A stretch of 64,000 bases of DNA. Source: Lachnospiraceae bacterium (GTDB lineage: Bacteria; Bacillota; Clostridia; Lachnospirales; Lachnospiraceae). The position numbers were made by a program, and so were the translations under genes. Below, one piece after another: positions 26,081-34,895 of the stretch (within the stretch, counting starts at the first letter, position 1; every line of letters begins with the position of its first letter). Under the pieces are notes generated by a model. The model made no database searches. It was given only the letters and a program-made list of their open reading frames with translations, and was not told the DNA's origin. The stretch is taken from contig JAAUZE010000010.1 in assembly GCA_014804755.1 (NCBI GenBank), positions 160,185 through 224,184 on the forward strand. Reading direction: 5' to 3'.

Positions 26081-27622
26081 ATGGAACGGGTTTATTTTAT
26101 ATTGTTACTACTATTTATGATTCTTTTTCTTCTCACCCGCAAGGAATCCGTGGAGTGTGTAAGAGCATACGGCATGAAACCACCGATCTGCTTTGCGCGG
26201 GCGGCGGCCATGCTGTTAAAAAAACTGCGATGGAACAGGCGGCAGCTGCTTGGAAAAACGGATGCGCGGTTGGAGGAGGAATGGAATAGACTGTATCCCG
26301 GCAGTGCGGAGAGCCCGCGTTTTTGCTATCAGAGGGATAAGCTGGCATATGCGCTCATGATCGTTGCGGTCGGCACGCTGCTGTCGTTTTGTATGTGTGT
26401 AAGCAGCCGACAGAACCGACAGCAGATTGACCGGATTGCGCGCGGCGGCTACGGCTCTGAGCAGACGGTGGAGCTGACCGCACGGCTGGGTGCGGGAAAA
26501 GAGGAGCAGGAGGAGACGGTGCGCATTACGGTAGCGGGCAGGGAATATACGAAGGAGGAGATTGAGGCATATATGGAACAGATCCGTACAGCGCTTCCTG
26601 ATCTGATCTTGGGTGAAAATGCAGATGTCGATCATGTAACGAAATCACTGACACTCATGAAACAAATAGATGACAATCCCGTCATAATTACGTGGAGTAG
26701 CAGCGATTACGGTCTGATGGACAGTAAAGGAACGATCCAGGCGTTGGAGATCGCGGAGGAAGGGGAGCTTTGTATGCTGACGGCTACATTATCGTGTCAG
26801 GGCTATGAGCAGGAGGAGCGTTTCTATATCCGGATCTGCCGGGGAGAACGGACGGAAGAGGAGCAGTTAAAGGAAGCGCTCAGGGAGGCGCTGCAATATC
26901 AGGAGGAGGAAAAGCGGACGGACGGGGAATTTATGCTGCCGCAGGAAATAGGCGGGAATCGTGTTGTCTGGATACGAAAAGAAAACGACAACAGTGTCAT
27001 GATTATGCTGCTCACGGGAGCGCTTGCCGTCGGTGTTTATTTTGCACTGGACAGGGATCTGCAGAAACAGATTCAAAACCGGAAGAATCGGCTTTTATCG
27101 GAATATCCGGAGTTTGTCAGCCGATTGGTGCTTTTATTGAGCGCGGGTATGACGATGCGCAGCGCGATGTATCAGATTGCGGGCGATTATGACGGGTCCA
27201 AAACGGCGCGTAAGACAATGGGCAGGGCGGCAGGAGAAGATGCCGTGTGGAGGGCAATGGGCAGAACGGGCGGCGGTCATGGAGGAAAAAATGTGCAGAT
27301 TTATGCGGAGATCGTTTACACCTGCCATGAACTGGACAGTGGAATCCCGGAGGCGGCGGCGTACTATCATCTCGGGCGGCGCTGCGGCGAGCAGCATTAT
27401 GTCCGGCTTTGCATGCTTCTTTCGCAAAACCTAAAAAAAGGGACGGCGGGGCTGCTGAACCTGCTGAAAGCGGAGTCGGCGGATGCGTTTGAGGAGCGGA
27501 AGCGGAATGCCAGACGACTTGGTGAGGAGGCGGGAACAAAGCTGCTGCTGCCGATGATGATCATGCTTCTCATTGTTATGCTGATCATTATGGTTCCGGC
27601 ATTCATGTCGTTTTCAACGTGA
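26081..27622 (+). CDS. TadC-like platform protein with inserted Ig-like domain
   Basis: This 513-residue protein is much longer than a usual TadC (about 280-320). An N-terminal membrane helix (about 1-20), a basic linker and a second helix (about 87-106) are followed by about 195 soluble residues before the next helix (about 303-322). Within the insert, TWSSSDYGLMDSKGTI through TATLSCQGYEQEERFYIRI has the signature of an atrophied bacterial Ig-like domain. After the insert a T2SSF-like domain follows (SRLVLLLSAGMTMRSAMYQIAGDYD, LSQNLKKGT) with C-terminal helices MMIMLLIVMLIIMVPAF. The insert would lie outside the membrane. It is co-transcribed with tadB. Confidence 0.82.
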   Translation: MERVYFILLLLFMILFLLTRKESVECVRAYGMKPPICFARAAAMLLKKLRWNRRQLLGKTDARLEEEWNRLYPGSAESPRFCYQRDKLAYALMIVAVGTLLSFCMCVSSRQNRQQIDRIARGGYGSEQTVELTARLGAGKEEQEETVRITVAGREYTKEEIEAYMEQIRTALPDLILGENADVDHVTKSLTLMKQIDDNPVIITWSSSDYGLMDSKGTIQALEIAEEGELCMLTATLSCQGYEQEERFYIRICRGERTEEEQLKEALREALQYQEEEKRTDGEFMLPQEIGGNRVVWIRKENDNSVMIMLLTGALAVGVYFALDRDLQKQIQNRKNRLLSEYPEFVSRLVLLLSAGMTMRSAMYQIAGDYDGSKTARKTMGRAAGEDAVWRAMGRTGGGHGGKNVQIYAEIVYTCHELDSGIPEAAAYYHLGRRCGEQHYVRLCMLLSQNLKKGTAGLLNLLKAESADAFEERKRNARRLGEEAGTKLLLPMMIMLLIVMLIIMVPAFMSFST

Positions 27623-27657
27623 AAACATTAGATCAAGAAAAAGAGAGGAGAAAGAAT

Positions 27658-27960
27658 ATGGAACAGAATACGAACAAAACAAATATGGAACAGGGGAATG
27701 AAATTACGGAGACGGTCGTCTTTGATGAATTGGAGGCGGAGCGCGCGGCGGGTGTGTATGAGAAGGAAGAGAAGCTGCAGGCAGCCGATGCAGAGGAAAA
27801 GGAAGTTAAGTTTCACAAAAATAATTGGGGAATGGGAACGGTGGAGATTATTTTGATCATTGTGGTGTTAGTCGGCTTGGTTCTCATTTTTAAGAATCAG
27901 ATCACGCAGATCGTCAACTCCCTGTTTGGGAAGATCACGCAGCAGACGGGAGGTATCTGA
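27658..27960 (+). CDS. Flp-like type IVb prepilin with long leader
   Basis: This encodes 100 residues, and the start follows AGAGGAG. The C-terminal 42 residues form a typical Flp1-like pilin: the processing site NNWG-MGTVEI (Gly58 at -1, Glu63 at +5), a hydrophobic helix IILIIVVLVGLVLIFKNQ and a short polar tail. The 58-residue acidic leader before the cleavage site is unusually long. It is the presumed major pilus subunit, cleaved by the A24 peptidase encoded at 30440. It lies 36 bases after tadC. Confidence 0.85.
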   Translation: MEQNTNKTNMEQGNEITETVVFDELEAERAAGVYEKEEKLQAADAEEKEVKFHKNNWGMGTVEIILIIVVLVGLVLIFKNQITQIVNSLFGKITQQTGGI

Positions 27961-29393
27961 TGCGAAAGGGCGGTATTACGGTTTTTCTTACGTCGATGTT
28001 ATTACTGTTTGTGACATTGGTGTCAGCGTGCGTGGAGGCCGTACGGTTTTATGCGGTCGGCGTGGAGGCGGAATGTGCGGTGTCCATGGGGCTGGATTCT
28101 ATTTTTGCGGAATATCACAGAGGTCTTTTGGACCGATACGATCTGTTTTTTATTGACTCTTCTTACGGCGCGGAGCAGCCGTCTTATCACAATACGGAGG
28201 CGCATCTTTGGGATTATATCGCGGCAAATCTTTCTGCGGCGGATGTGCCCGTCCGAAACGGAAAGGATTTCCTGGACATGCATCTTGAGGGCGTGTCGAT
28301 CGTGCAGGCGGCGCTTGCTACGGATGCGTGCGGCAGGGATGTGAAATATCAGGCGGTTTCTTATATGCGGGAGCGGGTGGGAATCGGGCTGATCGAAGAA
28401 ATTCAGAGACAGATGGACACCGTGCGCGGAAACGGACTCGATGTGCGCGACGTGGAACAGGAGGCGGCGGAGGTGCAGGCGCAGATTGACGGCACGCCGC
28501 TTCCTGAGCAGCAGCTGGAGGACGGCAGCTTTGTGACGGCGAGCGTGGATAACCCTGCTGACAGTGTGAACGGCGGGCGGTTTCGGGGTATCCTGTATCT
28601 GGTCGCGGAGCAGGAGGAGCTGTCGGAGCAGGCGGTCAATCCTGACAACTATGTCAGTTATCGTACATTAAACAGGGGGACGGGCGCTGCGTGCGGGGAC
28701 GCCGCATTTTCTGTTGTGGATGAGGTGCTTTTCGGAGAGTATCTGATTGAAAAGTGCGGCGATTACCGAAATCCGTCCGCGGACGGTGCGCTTCAATATG
28801 AGCTGGAATATATTCTTGCGGGAAAGAGCAGCGATATGGAAAATCTCCGCTGGGTGGCAGGCAGACTCATTCTTTTGCGGGAGGCGGCGAATGTGATGTA
28901 TCTTTATTCCGACAGCACGAAGGTTTCGGAGGCGGATGTGCTGGCGTGGAGCTTGGCGATCGTGTCGCTTGAGCCGAGCTTACAGCCGCTCATCAAACAT
29001 TCCATTCTTTTGGCGTGGGCGTATGCGGAGAGCGTGCTGGATGTCAGACGCCTCTTTTCGGGAGAGCAGGTCCCTTTATTAAAGAGCAGGGAAACCTGGC
29101 GATTGTCCTTAGAGCACATGCTGGATTATGTGACGCATTTAGGGGAGAAGGACGAAGCGCAGGACGGGCTTGATTATGAGGATTATCTGCGTCTGCTTCT
29201 TCTTTTGGAAAATGAGGATACAAAGACCATGCGCTTCATGGATGTGATAGAAATGAATATGCGGAAGCTTGAGGGAAACGAATCGTTTCGGATGGACGGC
29301 TGTATGGATGCCGTGCGTGCAGAGGTCAGTGTCAGCGGCGGATTCGGCGAGTATTTCAATCTTTCCGCGCAGTATAGCTATTTGAACAGATAG
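27960..29393 (+). CDS. TadG-like secreted/anchored protein (DUF5702-type)
   Basis: This encodes 477 residues. The N-terminus MRKGGITVFLTSMLLLFVTLVSACVEAVRF is the positively charged, hydrophobic prepilin-like helix of TadG/TadE-type proteins, without the Glu+5. The long extracytoplasmic part is helical and acidic. I recall this architecture as DUF5702 in Lachnospiraceae Tad loci. Start and previous stop overlap by one base (TGATG). It is likely a minor pilus component or tip protein, which is inferred from position. Confidence 0.78.
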   Translation: MRKGGITVFLTSMLLLFVTLVSACVEAVRFYAVGVEAECAVSMGLDSIFAEYHRGLLDRYDLFFIDSSYGAEQPSYHNTEAHLWDYIAANLSAADVPVRNGKDFLDMHLEGVSIVQAALATDACGRDVKYQAVSYMRERVGIGLIEEIQRQMDTVRGNGLDVRDVEQEAAEVQAQIDGTPLPEQQLEDGSFVTASVDNPADSVNGGRFRGILYLVAEQEELSEQAVNPDNYVSYRTLNRGTGAACGDAAFSVVDEVLFGEYLIEKCGDYRNPSADGALQYELEYILAGKSSDMENLRWVAGRLILLREAANVMYLYSDSTKVSEADVLAWSLAIVSLEPSLQPLIKHSILLAWAYAESVLDVRRLFSGEQVPLLKSRETWRLSLEHMLDYVTHLGEKDEAQDGLDYEDYLRLLLLLENEDTKTMRFMDVIEMNMRKLEGNESFRMDGCMDAVRAEVSVSGGFGEYFNLSAQYSYLNR

Positions 29394-29406
29394 GAGGTGT
29401 TGTGCG

Positions 29407-30429
29407 ATGCCCTTTTTACCGGAGCGGAAACGTAACTGTAAACAAAGCAAAAAAAGGATCAGCTCTCTTCGGGTACATCGCGCAATCTTGCGGCGTACAT
29501 TCTCTCACAAACAAGATAACGGGCGGGAGCGAGACTGCGCCTGTCCGTGTCGGATCGGCACCCCCAATCGAATCCGGACAAAAATACGTTTCGGAAAAAG
29601 GGTGTCGCACAATGCCTCCAAACGCGGCGAGGCGCGCGCGTCCATGACGCTGGAAGCGGCGATGGTTCTGCCGTTGTTCTTGTTTACGGTACTGAACCTG
29701 TTTGCGGCGGTCAATGATATGGCCCTGCATGTAAAAATGCAGGCGGCCATGCATCAGACGGGACTTGAGCTTGCACGGTATGCCTATGCTTATGAGCGTA
29801 TCAGTCAGGGATTTCCGCTGCCGGAATCCGCCTTGGCGGACGTTGTTTTTTCACAGGCCTACGTCAGAAAGCAGGTAGAAAATGCAATCGGGGAAACGTA
29901 TCCTGCGCGCATGGGCGTGCATGACGGCGCGGAAGGTGTGTCCTTTTTGCAGTCCGAGATATTGTCAGGGGATACGGTCACACTGATTGCAAGCTATCAG
30001 ATGGATGCGTTGTTTTTGCCGAGTCAGATTGCATCCTTTCGCATGGTCAACCGGGTATGTCTGCGCAAGTGGACCGGCTATGACAATGCTGCTGGGGCGG
30101 GACAGGCGGACGCGGCGCAGCAGATGGTCTATATTACGGAGCATGGAGAGGTGTATCACAATTCGCGTAATTGCTATCACCTGAATGTAACGATCAGGCA
30201 GACAAGCGGGGAGAAGCTTGACGCGGAGCGAAACAGCGGCGGCGGCAGATATACGGCGTGCGAGCTGTGCGGCGATCGAAGGCAGAGCGGCGTGTTCTAT
30301 GTCTCGGAGGACGGCGTGCGCTATCATACAACGGCGGCGTGCAGCGGACTGAAGAGAACCGTCAGGGCAATTCCGTTATCGGAGGCCGGAGCCAGAGCGC
30401 CATGCCGCCATTGCGGCGGTTTGGGATAG
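29407..30429 (+). CDS. TadE-like pseudopilin with long basic leader and two Cys modules
   Basis: This encodes 340 residues; the start follows GGAGGTG. Residues 1-78 are very basic (many R and K plus four Cys) and precede a prepilin-like helix ASMTLEAAMVLPLFLFTVLN with Glu at +5 if cut after Ala. The helix and the next about 150 residues resemble TadE. The C-terminus carries two related modules, each with an aromatic-Y-H start and paired Cys: VYITEHGEVYHNSRNC...YTACELC (about 241-282) and FYVSEDGVRYHTTAAC...APCRHC (about 298-337), possibly metal- or disulfide-forming. No internal start with a ribosome site exists before the helix. Confidence 0.8.
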   Translation: MPFLPERKRNCKQSKKRISSLRVHRAILRRTFSHKQDNGRERDCACPCRIGTPNRIRTKIRFGKRVSHNASKRGEARASMTLEAAMVLPLFLFTVLNLFAAVNDMALHVKMQAAMHQTGLELARYAYAYERISQGFPLPESALADVVFSQAYVRKQVENAIGETYPARMGVHDGAEGVSFLQSEILSGDTVTLIASYQMDALFLPSQIASFRMVNRVCLRKWTGYDNAAGAGQADAAQQMVYITEHGEVYHNSRNCYHLNVTIRQTSGEKLDAERNSGGGRYTACELCGDRRQSGVFYVSEDGVRYHTTAACSGLKRTVRAIPLSEAGARAPCRHCGGLG

Positions 30430-30439
30430 GGGATGCAGC

Positions 30440-30931
30440 ATGAGGGACGGATTGTGGATGATGGCGGGAGTTTTTCTGCTGTATAGTGCCTATAGCGATC
30501 TGCGATGCGGAATGATTTCCGTGAAAGGCTGTCTGCTTGCCGCGGGAGCGGGAGCCGTGGTGCGATTGATCGGTGCAGGGAGAATCTTTGCGCATGAAAT
30601 ATCTGCGCCGGGAGCCGTATCGGAGATGGCGGTATGGATGGAATGCGTGCGGGGGCTGTTGCCGGGATTGTTTGTGATGGGACTTGCCGCTATAAGCGGG
30701 GAACAGATCGGAAAGGGCGATGCATGGGTCATGCTTGCGCTTGGCGTGCTGGTGGGGGCGGGGCGATCTATGAGTCTGTTTATGACAGCGCTGATCTTCT
30801 CGCTGCCGTTTGCCGCCATGTGGCATTCCCTGAATGGAAAAAGAAGCGAATGGGAACAGGCGCGGGAGCGTTCGTTTCCGTTCGTACCAAACTTGTTTTT
30901 TGCCTATGTACTGTTCTGCTGCTTTCTGTGA
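30440..30931 (+). CDS. A24 prepilin peptidase (TadV-like)
   Basis: This 163-residue integral membrane aspartyl protease has about four to five hydrophobic segments. The two catalytic aspartates lie in YSDLRCGMI (about residue 20) and GEQIGKGDAWVM (GxGD motif, about residue 96). There is no N-terminal methylase domain, as usual for Tad systems. It is expected to cut the Flp-like prepilin and the TadE-like proteins encoded beside it. The start follows AGGGG, 10 bases after the preceding stop. Confidence 0.92.
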   Translation: MRDGLWMMAGVFLLYSAYSDLRCGMISVKGCLLAAGAGAVVRLIGAGRIFAHEISAPGAVSEMAVWMECVRGLLPGLFVMGLAAISGEQIGKGDAWVMLALGVLVGAGRSMSLFMTALIFSLPFAAMWHSLNGKRSEWEQARERSFPFVPNLFFAYVLFCCFL

Positions 30932-30999
30932 AAAGCGGGTGAGATATTGGCGCGCACTGTGGAAAACAAAGGGAATGGAAAGGAGTCGGGCGAACGGAA

Positions 31000-31500
31000 A
31001 TGTTTCATAAAGATGCGCGGGGCAGCGCAACGATTGAGATGGCAGTTTTGATGCCGATGATCGCGGTTCTAATGATACTGCTGATCTATCTGGCGTTGTA
31101 CTTATATGACAGAACGGTTTTGTATGGGGACGCGTACCTTGCGGCGCTGCGCGCATCAGAATTATCGGAGGAACGAAGCGAGGAGGTATACGCGAAAGCG
31201 GATGCATGGTTTACCTCCTTGAAAGAAGGACAACTCATTGCGCTGCCGGAGGTGTCGCGTGAGCTTACGGTTGACGCTAAGGGCGTGCGGATTTTGTATA
31301 ACGGAGAGGTCGTGGTTCCCATCATGGCGGGCAGTACGATTTTTGAACAGTGGGAAAGCTTTTGCTTTTCGGGAGGTGCCTATGCGGCAAGGCACAGACC
31401 GGTAACGTTTATCCGGCGCTGCCGCGTATTGGAGGAGCTGTTTGAACAGGATGAGGAAACGAAGAACAGCGGGGAGGCGGAATCGGAACAGATGCAATGA
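31000..31500 (+). CDS. tadE: TadE-like pseudopilin
   Basis: This encodes 166 residues. The short basic leader MFHKDARG is followed by SATIEMAVLMPMIAVLMILLI, with Gly at -1 and Glu at +5, a canonical pseudopilin processing site. The rest is a soluble extracytoplasmic domain with a polar C-terminus. It lies 68 bases after the peptidase gene and overlaps the next gene by 4 bases (ATGA). Confidence 0.88.
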   Translation: MFHKDARGSATIEMAVLMPMIAVLMILLIYLALYLYDRTVLYGDAYLAALRASELSEERSEEVYAKADAWFTSLKEGQLIALPEVSRELTVDAKGVRILYNGEVVVPIMAGSTIFEQWESFCFSGGAYAARHRPVTFIRRCRVLEELFEQDEETKNSGEAESEQMQ

Positions 31501-32615
31501 GCTTATTTTTTACGATGATAATGGATGAAAGGACGGGATCGAATATGGAGTCGGATACGATTCAGGTGGAATGGATTGAAGAGACGGAGCCGGAGGAGGG
31601 GATTGCCGGAATCACGGAGGCCGAGTGCCCTGATGCGGCAGGGCGATTGAATGCAGCGGGGCAATTCGATGCGTTAGGACGATTGGATGCAGCGGGGCAA
31701 TTCGATGCGGCAGTGCAGAAAGAGGGTTCAAGCAAGCCGGAATTTGCACAGGTGCGAGAGGGAGGCCGAACGTATTTACTCTGCGACTGCGGGGATGTCT
31801 GCGACGATGAAGAGGCAATGCTCGCGGATAACAGGCCGGAGGGATTACTTCCTGTTGCAAAAAGGAGCGTGAACGGGCAGATACGGCTTTCCTATGATAT
31901 CACGGGAAAGCAGTCATTGTCAGGCTGCTATGGAACAAAAGCGATCGCATTTGAAGCGCTTTGCGCCATGCTGCTGTCGGTTCATAGCTGCTTAAACCGA
32001 ATGGAGGAATATTTGCTGTCGGAAGATAGTCTGGTGCTTTGCCCGGCATATGTATATACGAACATGGGAGGCAGACAGCTTTATTTTGCGTATCTTCCCG
32101 CGCTGGGAGGGACATTTTCGGAGCGTATTCGGGAGCTTGCGCAGTTTTTGATGGAGCATGTCGATTACGAAGATGAGCGGGCGGTGGCGCTTGCGGGGCA
32201 GTTTTATCAGTATACGCAAGCCGAAAACTTTAGCATGACAGTATTTCTTGAGGAGAATCTCGTTTTTTTTGGAGAACCGGATACAAGAAAGGAGCAGGAT
32301 GATCCGGCGGATGATGTGCCGGCGGAGGATGGGCAGCTTTGGCAGGAATTCGGGTACCCGGCAGAAACGGAAGTTTGGCAGGAGAATGGGAAGCGGTGGA
32401 AGCTGCTCGGTCCGGCTGCCGCAGCGATGATCGGATTTGCGGCGTGGCAGGCATGGCAGGTACCGTGGAACGCGCAGGCGCGCATCCCCGCAGGAATCTG
32501 CGCGGGGATCGCGGCCGGAATAGGACTCCGATATATCGGATGGGCGAAAAGGACGCTTGCGATAAAAGAACGGGATATATTTTTTATGAACGGTTATTCC
32601 TCCACGAACGAATGA
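31497..32615 (+). CDS. DUF6382-like membrane protein
   Basis: This encodes 372 residues. An acidic N-terminus contains a short tandem repeat (AAGQFDA/LGRLDA, about residues 52-70). The central part (about 85-260; RTYLLCDCGD, LLPVAKRSVNGQIRLSYDITGKQSL, LEENLVFF) matches what I recall as DUF6382, found upstream of FHA domains in Lachnospiraceae Tad loci. Here no FHA domain follows. Instead there are one or two hydrophobic segments (about 300-345) and a short tail. It is probably a cytoplasmic sensor domain tethered to the membrane. The start is coupled to tadE by a 4-base overlap. Confidence 0.72.
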   Translation: MSLFFTMIMDERTGSNMESDTIQVEWIEETEPEEGIAGITEAECPDAAGRLNAAGQFDALGRLDAAGQFDAAVQKEGSSKPEFAQVREGGRTYLLCDCGDVCDDEEAMLADNRPEGLLPVAKRSVNGQIRLSYDITGKQSLSGCYGTKAIAFEALCAMLLSVHSCLNRMEEYLLSEDSLVLCPAYVYTNMGGRQLYFAYLPALGGTFSERIRELAQFLMEHVDYEDERAVALAGQFYQYTQAENFSMTVFLEENLVFFGEPDTRKEQDDPADDVPAEDGQLWQEFGYPAETEVWQENGKRWKLLGPAAAAMIGFAAWQAWQVPWNAQARIPAGICAGIAAGIGLRYIGWAKRTLAIKERDIFFMNGYSSTNE

Positions 32616-32700
32616 TAAGCAAAAATCCTATAGCATTTGACATGGATTCGCTAAAATGCTACGCTTATATTTACGAAGAAAAAACGGGGTAGGAAGATTC

Positions 32701-33813
32701 ATGATAGAGCAGTTAGCCGGATATATGCAGAGCAGGGGCTATCAGAAAATGGTCACAAATGTGCCCGGGCTGATTTTTCTGTTCAGGCAGGAGATGCAGT
32801 CCGTGAATGTGATGATCGCAATGGAATTTCAGGAGGGCGTCTATCTGTCGCCGGAGCAGTACCGCCATATGAAACAGCAGATGCAGGCTGCGTTTGAGAA
32901 TCGGGGCGTGGGAGAGCTGCATGCTATGGCATTGATGATCACGGACGATCCGGAAACGGCGAGAGTGCTCTGTGGGGAGGAACGTTTCTGCTGGCTGATT
33001 GATAAAAGAAGCGCCAAACTGCTCATTTATGAGCATCAGGCAGTGGACTTTTACGGGCTGAAGGCGATGCTGGAAGAATTTTTGACTGCGTGGTCAGCCG
33101 GTTCCTGTGCGGCAGGGACGGACGGTTTTTATGAGACAGGAGCGGACGGTTCGCAGGCGGCATGCCGGGATATCGGGCAGGGCGGGGCGGAGAACGTCCG
33201 GGAGAAACGCAGTCTGCTCGAAACGCTGCGCACAATGCCGCTTGTGACAATACTGCTTGTCGCCGCGAATTGTGTCGTATTTTTGATATGTACATGGGGC
33301 GGCGAAGTATTGTATAATAAGGGAGAGCTGCTTGGACGTGCCGTTGCGGAGCAGGGAGAATATTATCGTATCTTTACAAGCATGTTTCTGCACGCGGATA
33401 CCGGGCATCTGCTTGGCAATATGCTGATGCTGTATGCGGTCGGGGCTATGCTGGAGCAGCGTTTTGGGCGATTGGGCTATATGGCGCTCTATTTTCTGTC
33501 GGGGGCCGGAGCGGCAGCCGTATCGGTGTGGTATCAGCTAAGGAGCGGAAGCCTTGTGGGCTCGATCGGTGCAAGCGGCGCGGTGTACGGTCTGGTCGGA
33601 GCGCTGCTTACGCTTGTGATCGCCGGCAGAGGACGATTCGGGAGTATCACGCTTGGCAGGATATTGCTTTGCATCGTGTATTCCTTATACAGCGGGCTTA
33701 TGTCGGAGCATATTGATAATGCCGCGCATATCGGCGGATTTGTCTGCGGCTTCCTCTTGACGGCGCTGCTCATGCTGATAAAGAACGATGGACACACTTC
33801 AGGGAATCGCTGA
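32701..33813 (+). CDS. rhomboid-family intramembrane serine protease
   Basis: This encodes 370 residues; the ATG at 32701 follows GGAAG, and an earlier ATG at 32656 lacks a site. Residues 1 to about 130 are a soluble domain of unknown type. A Gly/Ala-rich linker with three ADG-like repeats follows. The rhomboid core (about 180-365) has six to seven membrane helices, HADTGHLLGNMLMLYAVG (HxxxN), the catalytic serine in GSIGASGAVYG and the catalytic histidine in NAAHIGGF. It is the last gene of the Tad operon and may process a pilus component or surface protein, which is inferred from position. Confidence 0.9.
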   Translation: MIEQLAGYMQSRGYQKMVTNVPGLIFLFRQEMQSVNVMIAMEFQEGVYLSPEQYRHMKQQMQAAFENRGVGELHAMALMITDDPETARVLCGEERFCWLIDKRSAKLLIYEHQAVDFYGLKAMLEEFLTAWSAGSCAAGTDGFYETGADGSQAACRDIGQGGAENVREKRSLLETLRTMPLVTILLVAANCVVFLICTWGGEVLYNKGELLGRAVAEQGEYYRIFTSMFLHADTGHLLGNMLMLYAVGAMLEQRFGRLGYMALYFLSGAGAAAVSVWYQLRSGSLVGSIGASGAVYGLVGALLTLVIAGRGRFGSITLGRILLCIVYSLYSGLMSEHIDNAAHIGGFVCGFLLTALLMLIKNDGHTSGNR

Positions 33814-33873
33814 CGTGTCACAAATGAGGTCTGAAAACGCGATAATGATAGATAAGAAAGGAACGGACGGGAC

Positions 33874-34866
33874 ATGAAAATTCATATTTATTACGGTGGT
33901 CGAGGGCTGGTGGATGATCCGACAATCTTTGTGATCAACCGGATGGACGCGGTCTTAAAGGAACTGAACGTGAATGTGGAGAGGTTCAATTTATATGAGA
34001 TGAAAAATACGATCGCGACCCTGCCGCAGACCCTGAAGGATGCGGACGGGATCGTACTTGCGACAACGGTCGAATGGCACGGCGTCGGAGGCTATATGCA
34101 GCAGTTTTTGGACGCCTGCTGGCTCTACGGCGATAAAGAAAAGATCAGCCAGCTCTATATGTGTCCGGTCGTCATGGCGACAACCTACGGGGAGCGTGAG
34201 GGAAAGCTGCACCTGTCCAGTGCGTGGGAAGTTTTAGGCGGGCGTCCCTGCAGTGGAATCTGCGGCTATATCGCGGATACTGTTTCGCTTGAAATGAATG
34301 AAAATTACCACCGTCTGATCGATAAAAAAGCAGAAAATCTGTACCGTACCATCAATCAAAAAGTGACAGGTTTTCCGGCGAGCAACCAGGCGGTGCGCCA
34401 GCGCGTCTGCCAGCCGAAGGATATGTCGTTGACGCCGCAGGAGGCGGAGCAGTTGTCGCAGTATATTTCGGACGATCATTATGTGAAGAAGCAGAAAGAG
34501 GATATTCAGGAGCTGACTTCTCTGTTTCGGGAAAAACTCGATAAGACCGACGCGGATGACACGACGGCATATGTTGAGGATTTCCGCAGTCATTTCCAGC
34601 CGCTTGCGGGCTTTTCGGCGTCCTATTGTTTCCATATAGAGGGAAGGAAAAAGAATCTGATCCTGCAGATTTCCAATGCCGATTTTACCTGTGAGTACGG
34701 AGAACTGGAAAATGCCGATATGGATATTCAGTTAGACAATAATGTGATGAATGAGATCGTCAGCGGAAGAATGACGTTCCAGCGGGCATTCATGGGCGGT
34801 TCCATGAAAATGAAGGGCGATTTCAAGATTTTACGGACGCTGGATCAGTTGTTTGATTTTGCGTAA
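33874..34866 (+). CDS. flavodoxin-like NAD(P)H-dependent reductase fused to SCP2 domain
   Basis: This encodes 330 residues. The N-terminal half (about 1-180) has a flavodoxin-like fold with IHIYYGGRG, DADGIVLATTVEWHGVGGYMQQFLDACW and MATTYGEREG. The C-terminal about 110 residues (FSASYCFHIEGRKKNLILQISNADFTCEYG to MGGSMKMKGDFKILRTLDQLFDF) are an SCP2 sterol-carrier-like hydrophobic-ligand pocket. The pairing suggests reduction of a lipophilic substrate; the substrate is unknown. The start follows GAAAGGA. It has a 60-base gap from the rhomboid gene and 29 bases to the HIT gene. Confidence 0.82.
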   Translation: MKIHIYYGGRGLVDDPTIFVINRMDAVLKELNVNVERFNLYEMKNTIATLPQTLKDADGIVLATTVEWHGVGGYMQQFLDACWLYGDKEKISQLYMCPVVMATTYGEREGKLHLSSAWEVLGGRPCSGICGYIADTVSLEMNENYHRLIDKKAENLYRTINQKVTGFPASNQAVRQRVCQPKDMSLTPQEAEQLSQYISDDHYVKKQKEDIQELTSLFREKLDKTDADDTTAYVEDFRSHFQPLAGFSASYCFHIEGRKKNLILQISNADFTCEYGELENADMDIQLDNNVMNEIVSGRMTFQRAFMGGSMKMKGDFKILRTLDQLFDFA

Positions 34867-34895
34867 ACAGGCGCTAACGGAAAGGGGAGATTTCA

